Below are positions 53,341 through 63,921 of a stretch of DNA of 64,000 nucleotides, piece after piece (position 1 is the first letter of the stretch; every line of letters starts with the position of its first letter). Under the pieces are notes generated by a model, which was not told the DNA's origin, ran no database searches, and saw nothing but the letters and a program-made list of their open reading frames with translations. Where the stretch lies: contig ML677373.1 of the NCBI GenBank assembly GCA_007922305.1, forward strand, positions 12,760,127 to 12,824,126. The letters are read 5' to 3'. Made by a program: the position numbers and the translations under genes. The DNA comes from Dermatemys mawii. Lineage: Eukaryota > Chordata > Testudines > Dermatemydidae.

Positions 53341-54575
53341 TCATTCCCAAGAGACTGGAGTGTATTTTTGCCCTGTTTGAAGACACAATGTATAATAGTA
53401 ATTTTGGAAGCTGAATGAGAGTTTAAATGGGTATCCCCATCTGTAGCAAAAATCTGCTCTTCTGAGTGCTGCTGTAATTTCCTTCAGCTCTCTTCTCTTT
53501 TTTAAAGTTAGGGCAAAGAGGTCATGGAAAAATTGCAGCTTGTGGATGAGCTCTGAATGCACTCTGATTTTTTCATAATTAAGTTTTTCTACTAATGATC
53601 ATGAATTTTCACAATTAGGTCTCTGAAATGATAAGGCCCGGGCAGGGGGAGCAGCGTCCTATGTGCTCTCTCCACTTTTACACCTTTCAAAGAGCTGAGA
53701 TGTAACAACTCCAGGATCAATATTTTTACTTACTGAATTGGATTGTCTCCTTCCACATTTTCAGGCAGTCCCTTACTTGAGAAGTAACATCATCAGAATT
53801 AGTTTTCTATCTCATCCGATTTCAGGTAGAGCTCTCTCTCTCTGCACTACCAGTGCCATGCAGCTCTGTTTCCCTCTCACTTGTTTCTCTTAGGCCAGTC
53901 TCTAGCACAGAGGTAGGCAAACTACGGCCTGCAGGACCCTCCTGCCTGGCCCCTGAGCTCCTGACCCAGGAGGCTAGCCGCTGGCCCCTCCCCTGCTTCC
54001 CTACGCCACAACCTCAGCTCACTGCGCCGCCTGTGCAATACTGTGGGCGGTGGGACTGTGAGCTCCTGCTGGACAGCGCAGCTGCAGAGCAGCGGACTGA
54101 CCTGGTTCTCTGTGCTGCGCAGTGGCGTGGCTAGCTCCAGCCAGGCGGCATAGGTGCCTGTCCTGGTGCTCTGGGCTGCCAGCCAGCAGCACAGTAAGGG
54201 GGCAGGGAGCTTTGGATAGAAGGCAGGGGAGTTCAGGACGGTGGTCAGGGAACGAGTGAGATGGGTGGGGCAGAAATCCTGGGGGAAGCAGGCCACACCT
54301 GGCTGTTTAGGGAGGCACAGCCTCCCCGAACTGGCCCTCCATACAGTTTCAGAAACCTGATGTGGCCCTCAGACCAAAACGTTTGCCCGGCCCTGTTCTA
54401 GCACAATGCCTTGCTCTTGCAAGTCAGCTACTTCCTTCTTTACTGCAAGAAGCTTAGTTATCAGATCATCTCTCATGGCCTGAAACTCAGAGATCATTTC
54501 CAGAATGTCTGCTTCCGTAGCCATTTTATTTTCCTCAGCCCTGCTATTTGTGCTTGATTTGCCTCTCGTGCTCAC
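53341..54575 (-). pseudogene. L1 ORF1 (RNA-binding chaperone) remnant, split by a hAT element
   Basis: The N-terminal part (54575-54404) contains MISEFQAMRDDLITKLLAVK and KEVADLQEQG, a coiled-coil start. After the hAT (53908-54395) the frame resumes with RMRRNNLRIRGLPE-like and RAHRTLL-like words, then the C-terminal domain FFHDLFALTLKKRRELKEIT and RWGYPFKL. KKRRELKEIT..LR and RWG(Y/F)PFKL are signatures of the L1 ORF1 C-terminal domain. Stops in the middle part show it is dead. Confidence 0.8.
53908..54395. mobile_element. Non-autonomous hAT element inside L1 ORF1
   Basis: Ends CAGAGGTAGGCAAACTACGG (53908) and AAACGTTTGCCCGGCCCTG (to 54395). Flanks CTCTAGCA (53900-53907) and TTCTAGCA (54396-54403) are an 8-bp target duplication with one mismatch. 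ORF1 sequence of the L1 resumes on both sides, so this hAT is younger than the L1. Confidence 0.85.
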
Positions 54576-54698
54576 TGGGAGTCAGAGAGGTATCTCTACA
54601 CTGTGATCCTGAAGCATTCTTCTTAGTCAGGTATCCTTTTAAATGTTCAGATTTTCTTGGAGAATCTGGCCTCTGAAACTGATCTGGTTAGAGGGGTC

Positions 54699-54718
54699 TT
54701 TTTTTTTTTTTTTTTTTT
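54699..54718 (+). repeat. Poly(T) run of 20
   Basis: Uninterrupted T run just upstream (L1 sense) of the ORF1 remnant. Confidence 0.9.
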
Positions 54719-54770
54719 GCAGGAATTCAGGAGGCTTTGAGGTCAATGGAGGCAGATTGCTTTGCTCTTA

Positions 54771-55291
54771 CAGTGGAACTTCAGAGTTAGGGACACCTTA
54801 GGAATGGAGGTTGTCTGTAACTCTGAAGAAAGCACAGTTCAGGCTCCAGATTCAGCAGCTGACTCCAGGCCAGGCTTCGGTGGCAGCTGAGCTCCCTCGT
54901 CAGCTCCAGCAGCTTCTTTCCCAGGCTCAGTTTGCAAGCTTGTCCAACCTGGGGGTCCCTGTGTGTGTAAACACTGTGTTCCTCTGCCAGCAGGGAGGGG
55001 AGGCGAAAGCAATGCAGGCCCCAGTGTTGCTCCTGCTCTGCCGGCTCTGACTGCCAGCCCCAGTGTGTTCACCTCTTAGCTGTAAGTGGCTGCCCTGCAC
55101 GTGGAGGTGGGGTGGGGATAGGCAGCCAGATGTGCCTACCTTTAAGATGCAACACTGCTACAGTAGAGGGTGTGTGGGTGTGGGTGTCCCCATCCCCGGT
55201 GCTGCCACGATTGGTTACTTCTGGTTTCACGTAGTGTCCAGTTGACCGGTCAGTCCATAACGCAGGTGTTCATATCTCTGAGGTTCTGCTG
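54771..55291. mobile_element. Tigger/pogo-like DNA transposon, non-autonomous
   Basis: Left end CAGTGGAACTTCAGAGTTAG and right end, read inward on the other strand, CAGCAGAACCTCAGAGATAT, both flanked by TA (54769-54770 and 55292-55293). TA duplication and the CAGT.GAACCTC-type end fit the pogo/Tigger branch of Tc1/mariner. The interior holds two chance ORFs and no transposase I can recognise. Confidence 0.75.
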
Positions 55292-55293
55292 TA

Positions 55294-56640
55294 TCCCTCA
55301 AAGTTCAGGCTTTGAGCAGCCATGTTATTCTGCCTCCTGCAGGTCAGCCCAGGATGAAGAACTGTACAGTTAGGACAACAAGAGTCCACAGGAGCAGGTA
55401 ACAGAAGGCGGCTACTAAAAGAGCAAACAAGTGGCCATTTGATGACCATAATAGAAGTAATGTTACTACTAGACTACTTACTCTCACATTCCAATACCTT
55501 GTAATGGTTATGCCTTAAATAATCCCTGGCTATTTCTATGCATATTCTGGGCAGTGGGTTTATAAAACACTGTTGGATCAGAATACAACTAGGCCCTTGT
55601 GGCTTTTCTCCATTAGGGTAATAACCACGTCTATTGAACTGGAAAATTGAACTGGCAGTTTCAGATGAGATCATGAGATTCATACCAGAAAGGGATGTAA
55701 AAATATTAAAGACAAAATGAAGTACGGTGGAGTTTTGGAATAGAAATCTCAGCAGGAGGACTTAAAAGAGAGTGGATGCAAATATATTGGCGGTACTGAC
55801 GTGTCACAGAATATGGACTATCCCACACCTTGAAAAAGCCTGAGTGAACTTCACTGCTTAACAAAAGTAAAGGCCTATTTTACACTAGCCAGAACTTGAC
55901 ACAGTGCAGGCAAGTACCATGCAAGCTTCACACCCCCACCTCACTCGCTGACACTGCTCTGCCAGTGCAGCTCAGTGAAGAGCTGCAGCTTCTTATTGCA
56001 GTCATAGGCTCCTCAAATAGCTGAGCCAATGCAGTTCAATCTCAACCACTCCTGCTATTCAAGACTTACACACACACACACCTCTGCAAGTGTACCTCAG
56101 TTCTGACGTACACACTCTTGCAATTCCAGATCTGGGTAGGATTGTGATGTGCGTAGACATCTACAGGAAACTAAGCTAGGCTATTAAACTGACCTTCACT
56201 GGTGATGCAAACCAGAATTTGAGTTTCAAGGGCTGAGAGACTAAATGGTCTAATCAGAGCCACACTCCAGAACTCACCCACCTAGCCCCTTCCCAGCTAT
56301 TAGCAGATAAATTGCAAAGCATTTTGCAGCAAATGAAAATTTAAAGCAGAAATTTCTTGCAAGGCAGAGACTGGGATACTGCCCGAACTGCAGTTTTGAC
56401 AGAGCTAAAAATAATCCTATTATAATTTTTATTCTCTGTGTTGGTTATAGGATTAGAGAAAACAGTTCCATGTTTCTCTTGGAGGAGGACCAGGTAACAT
56501 CAATGCAGAGCCAAACACAGGAGTCTGATAAAGATTCCCAGCGGGGAAGATAATAGGCAATATAGTTGGCAATAAACAAGCTACTGCACCATTGGAATGC
56601 TACACACACAAAAAGGACCAGCGTGAGGTGTACGACACAC
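55294..56640. other. Region without recognised features
   Basis: Between the Tigger-like element and the Harbinger element. I see no exon-like conserved segment on either strand. Confidence 0.5.
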
Positions 56641-56915
56641 TAAGGGGGTAAGTCTACAGTACGAAATTATATTGAATTTATAGAAGTCAATTTTTCTGAA
56701 CAGATTGTGTACATTCACTTGTGCGTGTCCCCACTAAACGCACTAAGTAGGCGGAGTGCGTTCACAGTACCGAAGCTACCATCGACTCTCGGAGCGGTGC
56801 ACTGTGGGTAGCTGTCCCACAGTTCCCGCCATCTCCACCGCCCATTGGAATTCTGGGTTTAGCTCCCAGTGCATAATGGGGCAAAAACATTCTTGAAGGT
56901 TTTCCTGGGCGCATC

Positions 56916-58236
56916 TTGTCAGTTGTCCCTCCCTCCATGCAAATTATGGTAGACAACCGTTTCGCGCCATATCACGGCAAGCATGGGGCCCACTCAGCTC
57001 ACTGCTGCAGTTGTGACTATTGTAAATACCTCTTGCATTATCCAGCAGTATTTGCAGAACCTGCAAAACCAGCTGAGGAAGCAACGACAGCACAATCAGG
57101 ATAGCGATGAGAACATGGACACAGACATTTTTAGATGAAAGCCATGTGGCGATTGGGACATCAATCTGGGCCTGGGAAACAAGCACAGACTGGTGGGACC
57201 GCATAGTGTTGCGGGTATGGGATGATTCCCAGTGGCTGCAAAACTTTTGCATGCGTAGGGCCACTTTCATGGAACTTTGTAACTTGCTGTCTCTTGCCCT
57301 GAAGTGCAAAGACACCAAAATGAGAGCAGCCCTCACAGTTGAGAAGCGAGTGCCCATAGCCTTGTGGAAGCTTGAAATGCCCAACAGCTACTGGTCAGTC
57401 AGGAATCAGTTTGGAGTGGGCAAATCTATTGTGGGGGGCTGCTGTGCTGCAAGTAGCCACTGCAATCATTGACCAGCTTGTATCAAGGCTAGAGAGTTTG
57501 GGAAATGTGCAGACCACTGCGGATGGCTTTAATGTGCTGAGGTTCCCTAACTGCAATGGGGTGATAGAGGGAATGCGTATCCCTATCTTGACACCGGAAC
57601 ACCAGGGCGGCCAGTACATAAACTGCAAGGGGTACTTTTCCATGGTGCTGCAAGCACTGGTGGATAACAAGGGACGTTTCACCGACATCAATGTGGGATG
57701 TCCGGGAAAAGTGCATGATGCTCGCATCTTCAGGAACTCTGGTCTTTTGAACAGCTGCAGGAAGGGACTTGCTTCCCAGACCAGAAAATTACTGTTGGGC
57801 GGGGGGTGGGGAGGGGGGCGCTGAAATACCTAAAGTTATCCTTAGGGACCCAGCCTACCCTTAATGCCATGGCTCATGAAGATGTACACAGGCACCCCGG
57901 ACAGTAAGGAGAAGTTCAACTATAGGCTGAGCAAGTGCAGAATGATGGCAGAATGTGCATTTGGACATTTGAAAGCTCACTGGTGCTGTTTACTAACTAG
58001 GTTAGATCTCAACAAACCAATATTCCAAATGTAATTGTTGCTTGTTGTGTGCTCCACAAAATCTGTGAGAGTATGGGGGAGATGTTTATGGCGGGGTGGG
58101 AGGTTGAGGCAAATCGCCTGGCAGCCAGTTTCGCACAGCCAGACAATATGGCAATTAGAAGAATGCAGCAGGGCACACTGCACATCAGAGAAGCTTTGAA
58201 AGCCAGTTTCATGACTGGCCAGGGTACGGTGTGACA
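56916..58236 (+). pseudogene. PIF/Harbinger transposase (DDE nuclease), frameshifted
   Basis: The coding signal moves between frames. 57107-57472 holds FLDESHVAIGTSIWAWETST and RNQFGVGKS. 57500-57760 holds GVIEGMRIPILTPEHQGGQ, KGYFSMVLQALVDNKGRFTD and GCPGKVHDARIFRNSG, the DDE_Tnp_4 nuclease core. From 57840 on, DPAYP is followed at once by a frameshift, and 58049-58234 holds LHKICESMGEMFMAGWEVEA to the TGQGTV end. The first catalytic Asp (normally IDG) reads IEG. At least three frameshifts (near 57430-57470, 57820 and 57863) make it inactive. Confidence 0.85.
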
Positions 58237-58335
58237 GTTGTGTTTGTTTCTCCCCCTATAGATATTAAAGGAAATAAAGTCACAATTGTTTAAAAACCGT
58301 TCTTTATTATTTCTCTCAATGTGGTGTTCAACAAA

Positions 58336-58850
58336 TCAGAAGGTAGCTTGGGGGAGGAGCAGCAGTAGGTTAGGAAGGGTTAGGGAGGTGGAGGAGGAGG
58401 GAAGGACAAGTCCAGAAACTATAATCAACATTTTGTATATGCCAGCCTTCCCCGGAGGGTCCCCCTCACCCCGTGTTCTTGGGCATCTGGGTGAGAAGAT
58501 TATGGAACTTGGGGAGGAGGGAGGGCGGTTATACAGGGACTGCAGCGGTGGTCTGTAGTCTTGCTGCCTTTCCCGCATTAGATCCACCAGACAACAGAGC
58601 ATGTCAGTTTGTTCCCCCATCAGCTTGTTCCCCCATCAGCTTGAGCATGGCATCCTACCTCCTCTCATTGCGCTTCTGCCTCCTCTCACCATGCGCATGC
58701 CTCCTCTCTTCACATTCACTGAATGCTTTCCTGGACTCTGCAATTGTTTGCAATGGAGATGCATTCAGCTGGGCCCTATCAGTGCAGGAGGACTGCATAA
58801 GCCTGGCGAACATGTCGTCCTGAGTGCGTTTTTTTTCCGCCTTCTAATGT
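58336..58850 (-). pseudogene. Harbinger second ORF (Myb/SANT-like DNA-binding partner), C-terminal part
   Basis: The - strand reads a charged segment (RTQDDMFARLMQSS, then AFSECEERRHAHGERRQKRN) followed, after a stop and a short local duplication, by EQTDMLCCLVDLMRERQQDY and PPLQSLYNRPPSSPSS. This is the usual C-terminus of the Harbinger Myb-like protein, which pairs with the transposase to reach the nucleus and bind the ends. The N-terminal Myb domain is missing. The two ORFs converge, as usual in Harbinger. Confidence 0.7.
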
Positions 58851-59335
58851 TGAATTGATCCAAAAAGAAACATTTACATTCAGTTTGACTCAATTAAATG
58901 TTTCGATTTGGGTTGAACTGAAACAATATACTTTCATTTCCATTTTCCCAACAGTCAATTTTATCTTCCAAAAAAACCCAAAGTTTTCCCAACAGAAAAT
59001 TTTGATTTTTGCAGAAACTGCATTTTCCATTAAAAATTCAAAGACTGATGGAGAGCTCCTGACCAACTCTAACTAACACACACACCCATTCAAAAGTGTC
59101 ATGAAAACAGTTCAGTCTTACCGTTATGATGGTTGGGATTTTACTTGCTCATTTAAAAAAAAAATATATAGGCAAGCAGAATTTTGTCCAACTCACTGCA
59201 TGTGTGCAAAGGTGTAAAGACATTCTCCCCAACATTTATTTCAACTATCTTCTCTTATTGCTTGGTTGAGCTTACCTTCAATGAGAACAAAATCCCTAGG
59301 CTTTCCTAGAACCATTAAAGATATACATGCTAACA

Positions 59336-59437
59336 CAGGGGTGCTGAGAGCCATTGAACCAAACTGTAAACCTTGTATATAATGGAAACCATTTCAAGCC
59401 AGGAGGTGTGATAGCACCCCCAGTTTCAGCACCTACG
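59336..59437. mobile_element. 102-bp hAT-like MITE with perfect 8-bp target duplication
   Basis: Flanked on both sides by TGCTAACA (59328-59335 and 59438-59445), identical. Ends are CAGGGGTGCTGAGAG and, inward from the right, CGTAGGTGCTGAAAC. The short interior contains GTAAACCTTGTATATAATGG and CAAGCCAGGAGGTGTGATAG. Confidence 0.85.
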
Positions 59438-59445
59438 TGCTAACA

Positions 59446-60570
59446 TTTATTTGCTGCACCAAACAATCCTGAGCCAAAAGCACTGATTGGTATTTGCCTT
59501 CCCATTTGCTTCTGCACATGTCCACTTACAGCCCAATCCCGCAAGGTGTGAGATGTCCTCTTTTCCCTTTAGATTCATGGGGAGTCGAGGGCAAAGAGTA
59601 ACTTGCAGGATCAGGTATTTAACCATAAATGGCTGTGCAAATACAGACACTTTCTTAAAAAGGAAAGAAAGAGGAACAGAAGACTCATTAGAAACGTGAG
59701 TCTCCACATACTGCAACCCCATGTCTAAGACACAGTGAAGAATGGGGCAGCTCATTCTAATACCCCATAGCTTGGCTCTTCCCAATCCTGGATACACACA
59801 GCATGTTTTATTTTTGTAACTCTTTGGTTCAAATCTTTTTCAGATTAAAAGAATGAGAGAAGGAAAATGGGCAGCAGACTATTTTCTCCTTTTTTTGATG
59901 GTTATTTTGCATGCCTCTAACAGAAACAGGAAGGCTGTTTTTAATTTAACACTGACATTTTGCAGGCTATTAATCTATTTCATGGATCAGGCCCTTCTGG
60001 TACACAAGGATTCGTCACAGTTTCAAAATCATGTGAGAAGTGGTTACTTTATCAGACACATTTGCATTTAACAAATTGCAAGTCATATTCTTAGTTAGGA
60101 AAGAGACAAAATGGTCTATTTATTTTGTCCCCATCACAGAGACAGGTATCACATACACTACACTGTGCAATTTCCTGGGGGGCAACATTTTTTATTACAA
60201 ACTAGTGATAGCACAGGGCTATTTTTCTGTTCCTGTTCAAACCCTTCATCAGCACACTAAATCTCCCTGTCTGACTGTAGCTGCTTTGTTAGTGAACACA
60301 TTGTATGCAATGGCAAGCCCATTATATAAGGTTACAGGTATATAGTGGGCAAGGCCAATAGACAGGTCAATCTGAGAAGAAGTTTCACATCACTATCTAC
60401 ATCCCCAATGTCTTTCTCATACTCATTCCTAGTGAACACACAGATGCTGCTGAAATGAGGTCTGATTCCTGGCTCCAGGCAACATGTTGCTTGTTCAGTG
60501 ATGTAGACTGTAAAACCCACCCCCAACACATATACACCCCACGTTGAATAAACAAGAAGGATGATTTTTT
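59446..60570. other. Region without recognised features
   Basis: AT-rich upstream DNA; no coding or inverted-repeat signal recognised. Confidence 0.5.
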
Positions 60571-60577
60571 GGTTAAG

Positions 60578-60740
60578 ACATTGGACTGGGACTCAGGAGA
60601 GCGGAGATCTGCTCTTGGTTCTGCCACAGACTTCCTCAGTTCTACATCTCTAAAATGGGGATAATAATCCTTTCCTATCTCACAAGGATGTTGTGAAGAT
60701 TAATTCATTCATTTGTAAGGTGCCCAGATACTACAGTGAT
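60578..60740 (+). repeat. MIR-like SINE fragment
   Basis: ATTGGACTGGGACTCAGGAG, GGTTCTGCCACAGACTTCC, AAAATGGGGATAATAATCC and TCTCACAAGGATGTTGTGAA are in forward MIR order and well preserved. Confidence 0.75.
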
Positions 60741-60744
60741 GAAT

Positions 60745-62310
60745 GCCACAGGAAAACAGAGAAAATAAATCCTAATTTCTCATTAAGGAACACAGCCCCC
60801 CCCAAACCATACCACATCTCTGCAAGTACCACTGCAGCATTTAACAAGCAGGAACAGGTGCTGGAAGGAGCATTGGGTAAGCCATTAACAATACTTTAAG
60901 AATCACATGTCGTGAATCTGATGGCCTCATCTTAGTCACTAGTGGTCCCAAATCCAATGAAATAGACAAATCCCACAGCAAGCTGTAGGCTGGCTCTACC
61001 TGGGTGCATATGTGGCCCTCAGAATAGCACTGCCCAGATTAATATAGAGCACAATGGTAAACAAAACTCCCTGCAGCTTGTCCACCTGCAGGAGCAACTT
61101 GAAAGGCAATCTGGACCACTCTCTGTCCTATAACAGAGGAGCTCCTATGCCTCGCCCAGTAACTGGGAGAAGGCAGGAGCTCTGAGTTGGAAGTCAGCTT
61201 TGAGACTCCCTGCTACTCAGCATTAACAGGGCCTACAGATTGACACTGTGAACTAACTCAGCAGCATTAGTGGGGTTTGCAAATCTACAAGAGATCTGGA
61301 CAGAGCAGCACTAAATCAGAACTGGATCTTGGTGGAAACAAATTGTTATTATCTGGACATTAGATTCAAAGAAGTGTTTTTAAAAGCTTGCTTTAAAGCA
61401 GGGAGTTAGATTCCAATAGCTGTGATAAACCGCTCTGCACCAATAATGCAAAGCCCAGCACTTTCTTGCTTCCCTAATCACACACACACACTCTCTCTCT
61501 CTCTCAGCTATTCAACAATGAGGGAAGAAACAACTCCCCAGTCCACTTTTCATCAGCACCTTCTCTAGTCTGTCCCTTTGGTCCTGTTTGCATCAGCAAA
61601 CATCCAAACCTAGTTACCTACATATCTCACAAGGGAGCTTGGAGAATTAATGAATGTTTGCGCTGTATTTTGAAGCTACATTGTGCAATGTAATTCCTAA
61701 GCATTTATTATTAGCATTTATATATGTACAGTATTTCCCTAACCCCAGAAAAGAGACAGAGTTGAAATTCACTTTGGCCTCTGTGGGAATTTCACCCCTT
61801 TCAACCACAGCTGAATTTGGTCCAAGAATTGTTAATCCATCTCCCTGGAGCAGATAATGCTATGAAATTTTCCAAACTTCAGCACATCTTTCACTACCCT
61901 CTTTGTTTCCTTTCTATCTTGCATTCATTAGCTAAGGACTTTGTGGACTAAGGCTATAGCACAATCTAGCAGGTCCCACTTTTCAGGATAGAGGGCTGTT
62001 GGCTATTCCAGAGCTAACCATTTTAAAAAATACAGATAAACTTGAGTCATTGAGCACAGAGGCAGCACTGCAGGACTCAGTAGCTCAGAATGTTTGAAAT
62101 TTCATCAATGGGTTTAAGGTTACAATCTTCAGTTTGATTAAAAGCTTCTTCCCTGTCCCCCCACCCCATCACATCTGAAGTCCCCATTCAGAGCTCCATT
62201 TCCTGCCCTAAGATCCTTCCCTAGACCTTCAGGACCCTTCATGCACCATCTGATCAAGAAGGCTGCAGGGGAAAACAAGCCATTTTGAATTTAAATGTTA
62301 AGGGAGAGAA
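60745..62310. other. Region without recognised genes
   Basis: Contains a (CA)n(CT)n microsatellite at about 61479-61505. Nothing else recognised. Confidence 0.5.
61479..61505 (+). repeat. (CA)n(CT)n compound microsatellite
   Basis: About six CA followed by eight CT units, uninterrupted, then CAG. Confidence 0.9.
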
Positions 62311-62316
62311 ACTTAC

Positions 62317-62370
62317 TTTGCAGCATTTGCCTTGGTGGGGCATCCACAGATCTGCCTGTTTAAAGAGCAT
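62317..62370 (-). CDS. Possible upstream TMEM94 exon (weak)
   Basis: On the - strand, an ATG at 62370 opens 18 codons ending at a good donor, AAA|GTAAGT (62316-62311). The frame would join at phase 0 to the exon ending at 48322. Against it: the encoded residues (MLFKQADLWMPHQGKCCK) do not resemble the human MDLKEKHL start, the ATG context is weak, and the intron would be 14 kb. It could instead be a 5' UTR exon or chance. Confidence 0.2.
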
Positions 62371-62568
62371 CTGGACTGAATCCCTGCACCACTTGGAACC
62401 TTCAACAGCAACTTCCAGTTCTGCTGCCCTCAGAGCAAAAGAGAGGGTGAGAGAACATGCACAGAGCCTAATGCTGCAGAGAAAGAGACAGGAGCAGCAG
62501 AGTGAAGCACCAATCTGCTGATTAATTCAGCCTGTTTCTAGTCACACTGCAGATCCAGCAAAGAGGCG

Positions 62569-62590
62569 GTGTGTGTGTGTGTGGGGGGGT
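62569..62590 (+). repeat. (GT)n microsatellite with G run
   Basis: Seven GT units followed by seven G. Confidence 0.9.
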
Positions 62591-63502
62591 TTGTTAGCAA
62601 TGGGGGAAAAAAGAAGAAAGTTCATACAGGATCACGCCAGATGTCTGTAAGAATGACCCATTCATCAAATGGAGCCGACACAGCCAGATACCTTATGTGT
62701 GCATGTCTGCAGATACAGCTGCATATGCAGTAAGGAAGGATACTGACTGATAAGGACATATGGAAAAGCTGATGGGAAACTAGACAGTACAAAATACTAG
62801 CAAACACTATAGGGGGAAAGCCAGCACTAGCCAGTGTGATAGACTAGAGAGAGATGGAAAAGATCTATCCAGTTTCAGCTCCCCATTAACGTGTCCACGG
62901 GAGTCAGCAACACACTGATGGCTTAACACCTTGAGGCTCAAGCTCAATTTTTTACAGTTATTATTATTTAAATGATTCAAGGAGATTTCGGGCTGGATTT
63001 GCTAAGCCGAGTTGATGTTTCTCTCTCCCTCGCTCTTGTTCCCAGCGGGGCTTCCCAGCAGCACTCAGGATACAGAGAGCGGCAGGTGCCCCTCTAAGCA
63101 TCAAATATTCATGGACAGCGCCTTGGGAGCTCAAACAGAAGGTGCAAGACAGGATATCAACAGCAGCGCATCATGCCTGAGGCTTGCCACTTACTGAGAC
63201 CTGGTTATCAGCCACACAGGGGCACATGGAGAGCATGAGATCAGTGGAGACAGAGAGCACAAGCAAGAAGCCTGGGGTGGAACTGGAAAAAGACTACAGG
63301 GAAATGGATAAATGGACCCTTGGGATAATAAGAAGGAGACTATCCCATTGCCTCACTCTTATCTTGCTAGGCAGATGCTCCCCTCTATGGGGTAATTTAA
63401 TCATTACATATTTGGGGCAGGGACTGTGACCCATAAGTATTTGTACAACTTCTACCTCAATGGGGCCCTGATCCTAATTGAAAGAAAAATATTTAACAAC
63501 TA

Positions 63503-63921
63503 CAGTGAAACCCCGCTATAATACGATAATTGGGGTCCAAAAAATTGGATTGCGGAAAATGCGGGGTCGCGTTATAGCAGGGTTACCATTTCAAGCCAGT
63601 CAGAGTCTGAGCGCCGGGGACAGGGGTGAGAACCCCAAGGGCACGCCGGGGCTGCAGGGTCGGCCCGGGATGAGCAGGAGCTGAGCGCTAGGGACTCTCG
63701 GGAGAGTCGCTGCTGCGGTGTGCCGGGGCTGCAGGAGCTAAGTGCAGGGGACAGAGGCGAGAACGCTGGGGGCTGCAGGTAGCAGGCACCATCGGGGACA
63801 AGTGCCTAGACATGGGGTGAGTGTCCCCGGGAGCCAGTGTCACCAGACCCAAAAAGGGGAGCCAACTTATGATCGTGCTATTTCCAAATTCACATTATCG
63901 CCTTATAGTTGGGTTTCACGG
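63503..63921. mobile_element. Tigger/pogo-like MITE
   Basis: Left end CAGTGAAACCCCGCTATAAT; right end, read inward, CCGTGAAACCCAACTATAAG. Both are flanked by TA (63501-63502 and 63922-63923). The 419-bp interior is G/C-rich (63600-63850) and non-coding, so the local GC rise here is transposon sequence rather than a promoter CpG island. Confidence 0.8.

Larger units (their letters stand above)
49930..54700 (-). mobile_element. L1-type LINE, degraded, with ORF1 and ORF2 remains
   Basis: Going 5' to 3' on the - strand, I see ORF1 (54575 to 53341), endonuclease (about 52130 to 51780), reverse transcriptase (about 51180 to 50620) and the ORF2 C-terminus (50495 to 49972). All parts are in the right order but carry stops and frameshifts. 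The 5' end is uncertain; a 20-base T run lies at 54699-54718. A hAT element interrupts ORF1. Near-full-length L1 copies are far rarer than CR1 in turtles. Confidence 0.8.
56644..58860 (+). mobile_element. Harbinger transposon with transposase and partial second ORF, right end missing
   Basis: The left end is TAA (56641-56643) then GGGGGTAAGTCTACAGTACG, matching the GGGTATGTCTACACTACG end of turtle Harbinger elements. Inside are a broken transposase on + (about 56900-58236) and, convergent on -, the C-terminal part of a Myb/SANT-type DNA-binding ORF (about 58850-58336). No matching right inverted end follows, so the element is truncated near 58860, inside the second ORF. Confidence 0.8.

Noticed and set aside
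54811..55072. ORFs of 77-79 codons on both strands
   Set aside because: They are inside the Tigger-like element and show no transposase motif.
63600..63860. GC- and CpG-rich stretch that looks like a promoter CpG island
   Set aside because: It is the interior of the TA-flanked Tigger-like element 63503-63921.
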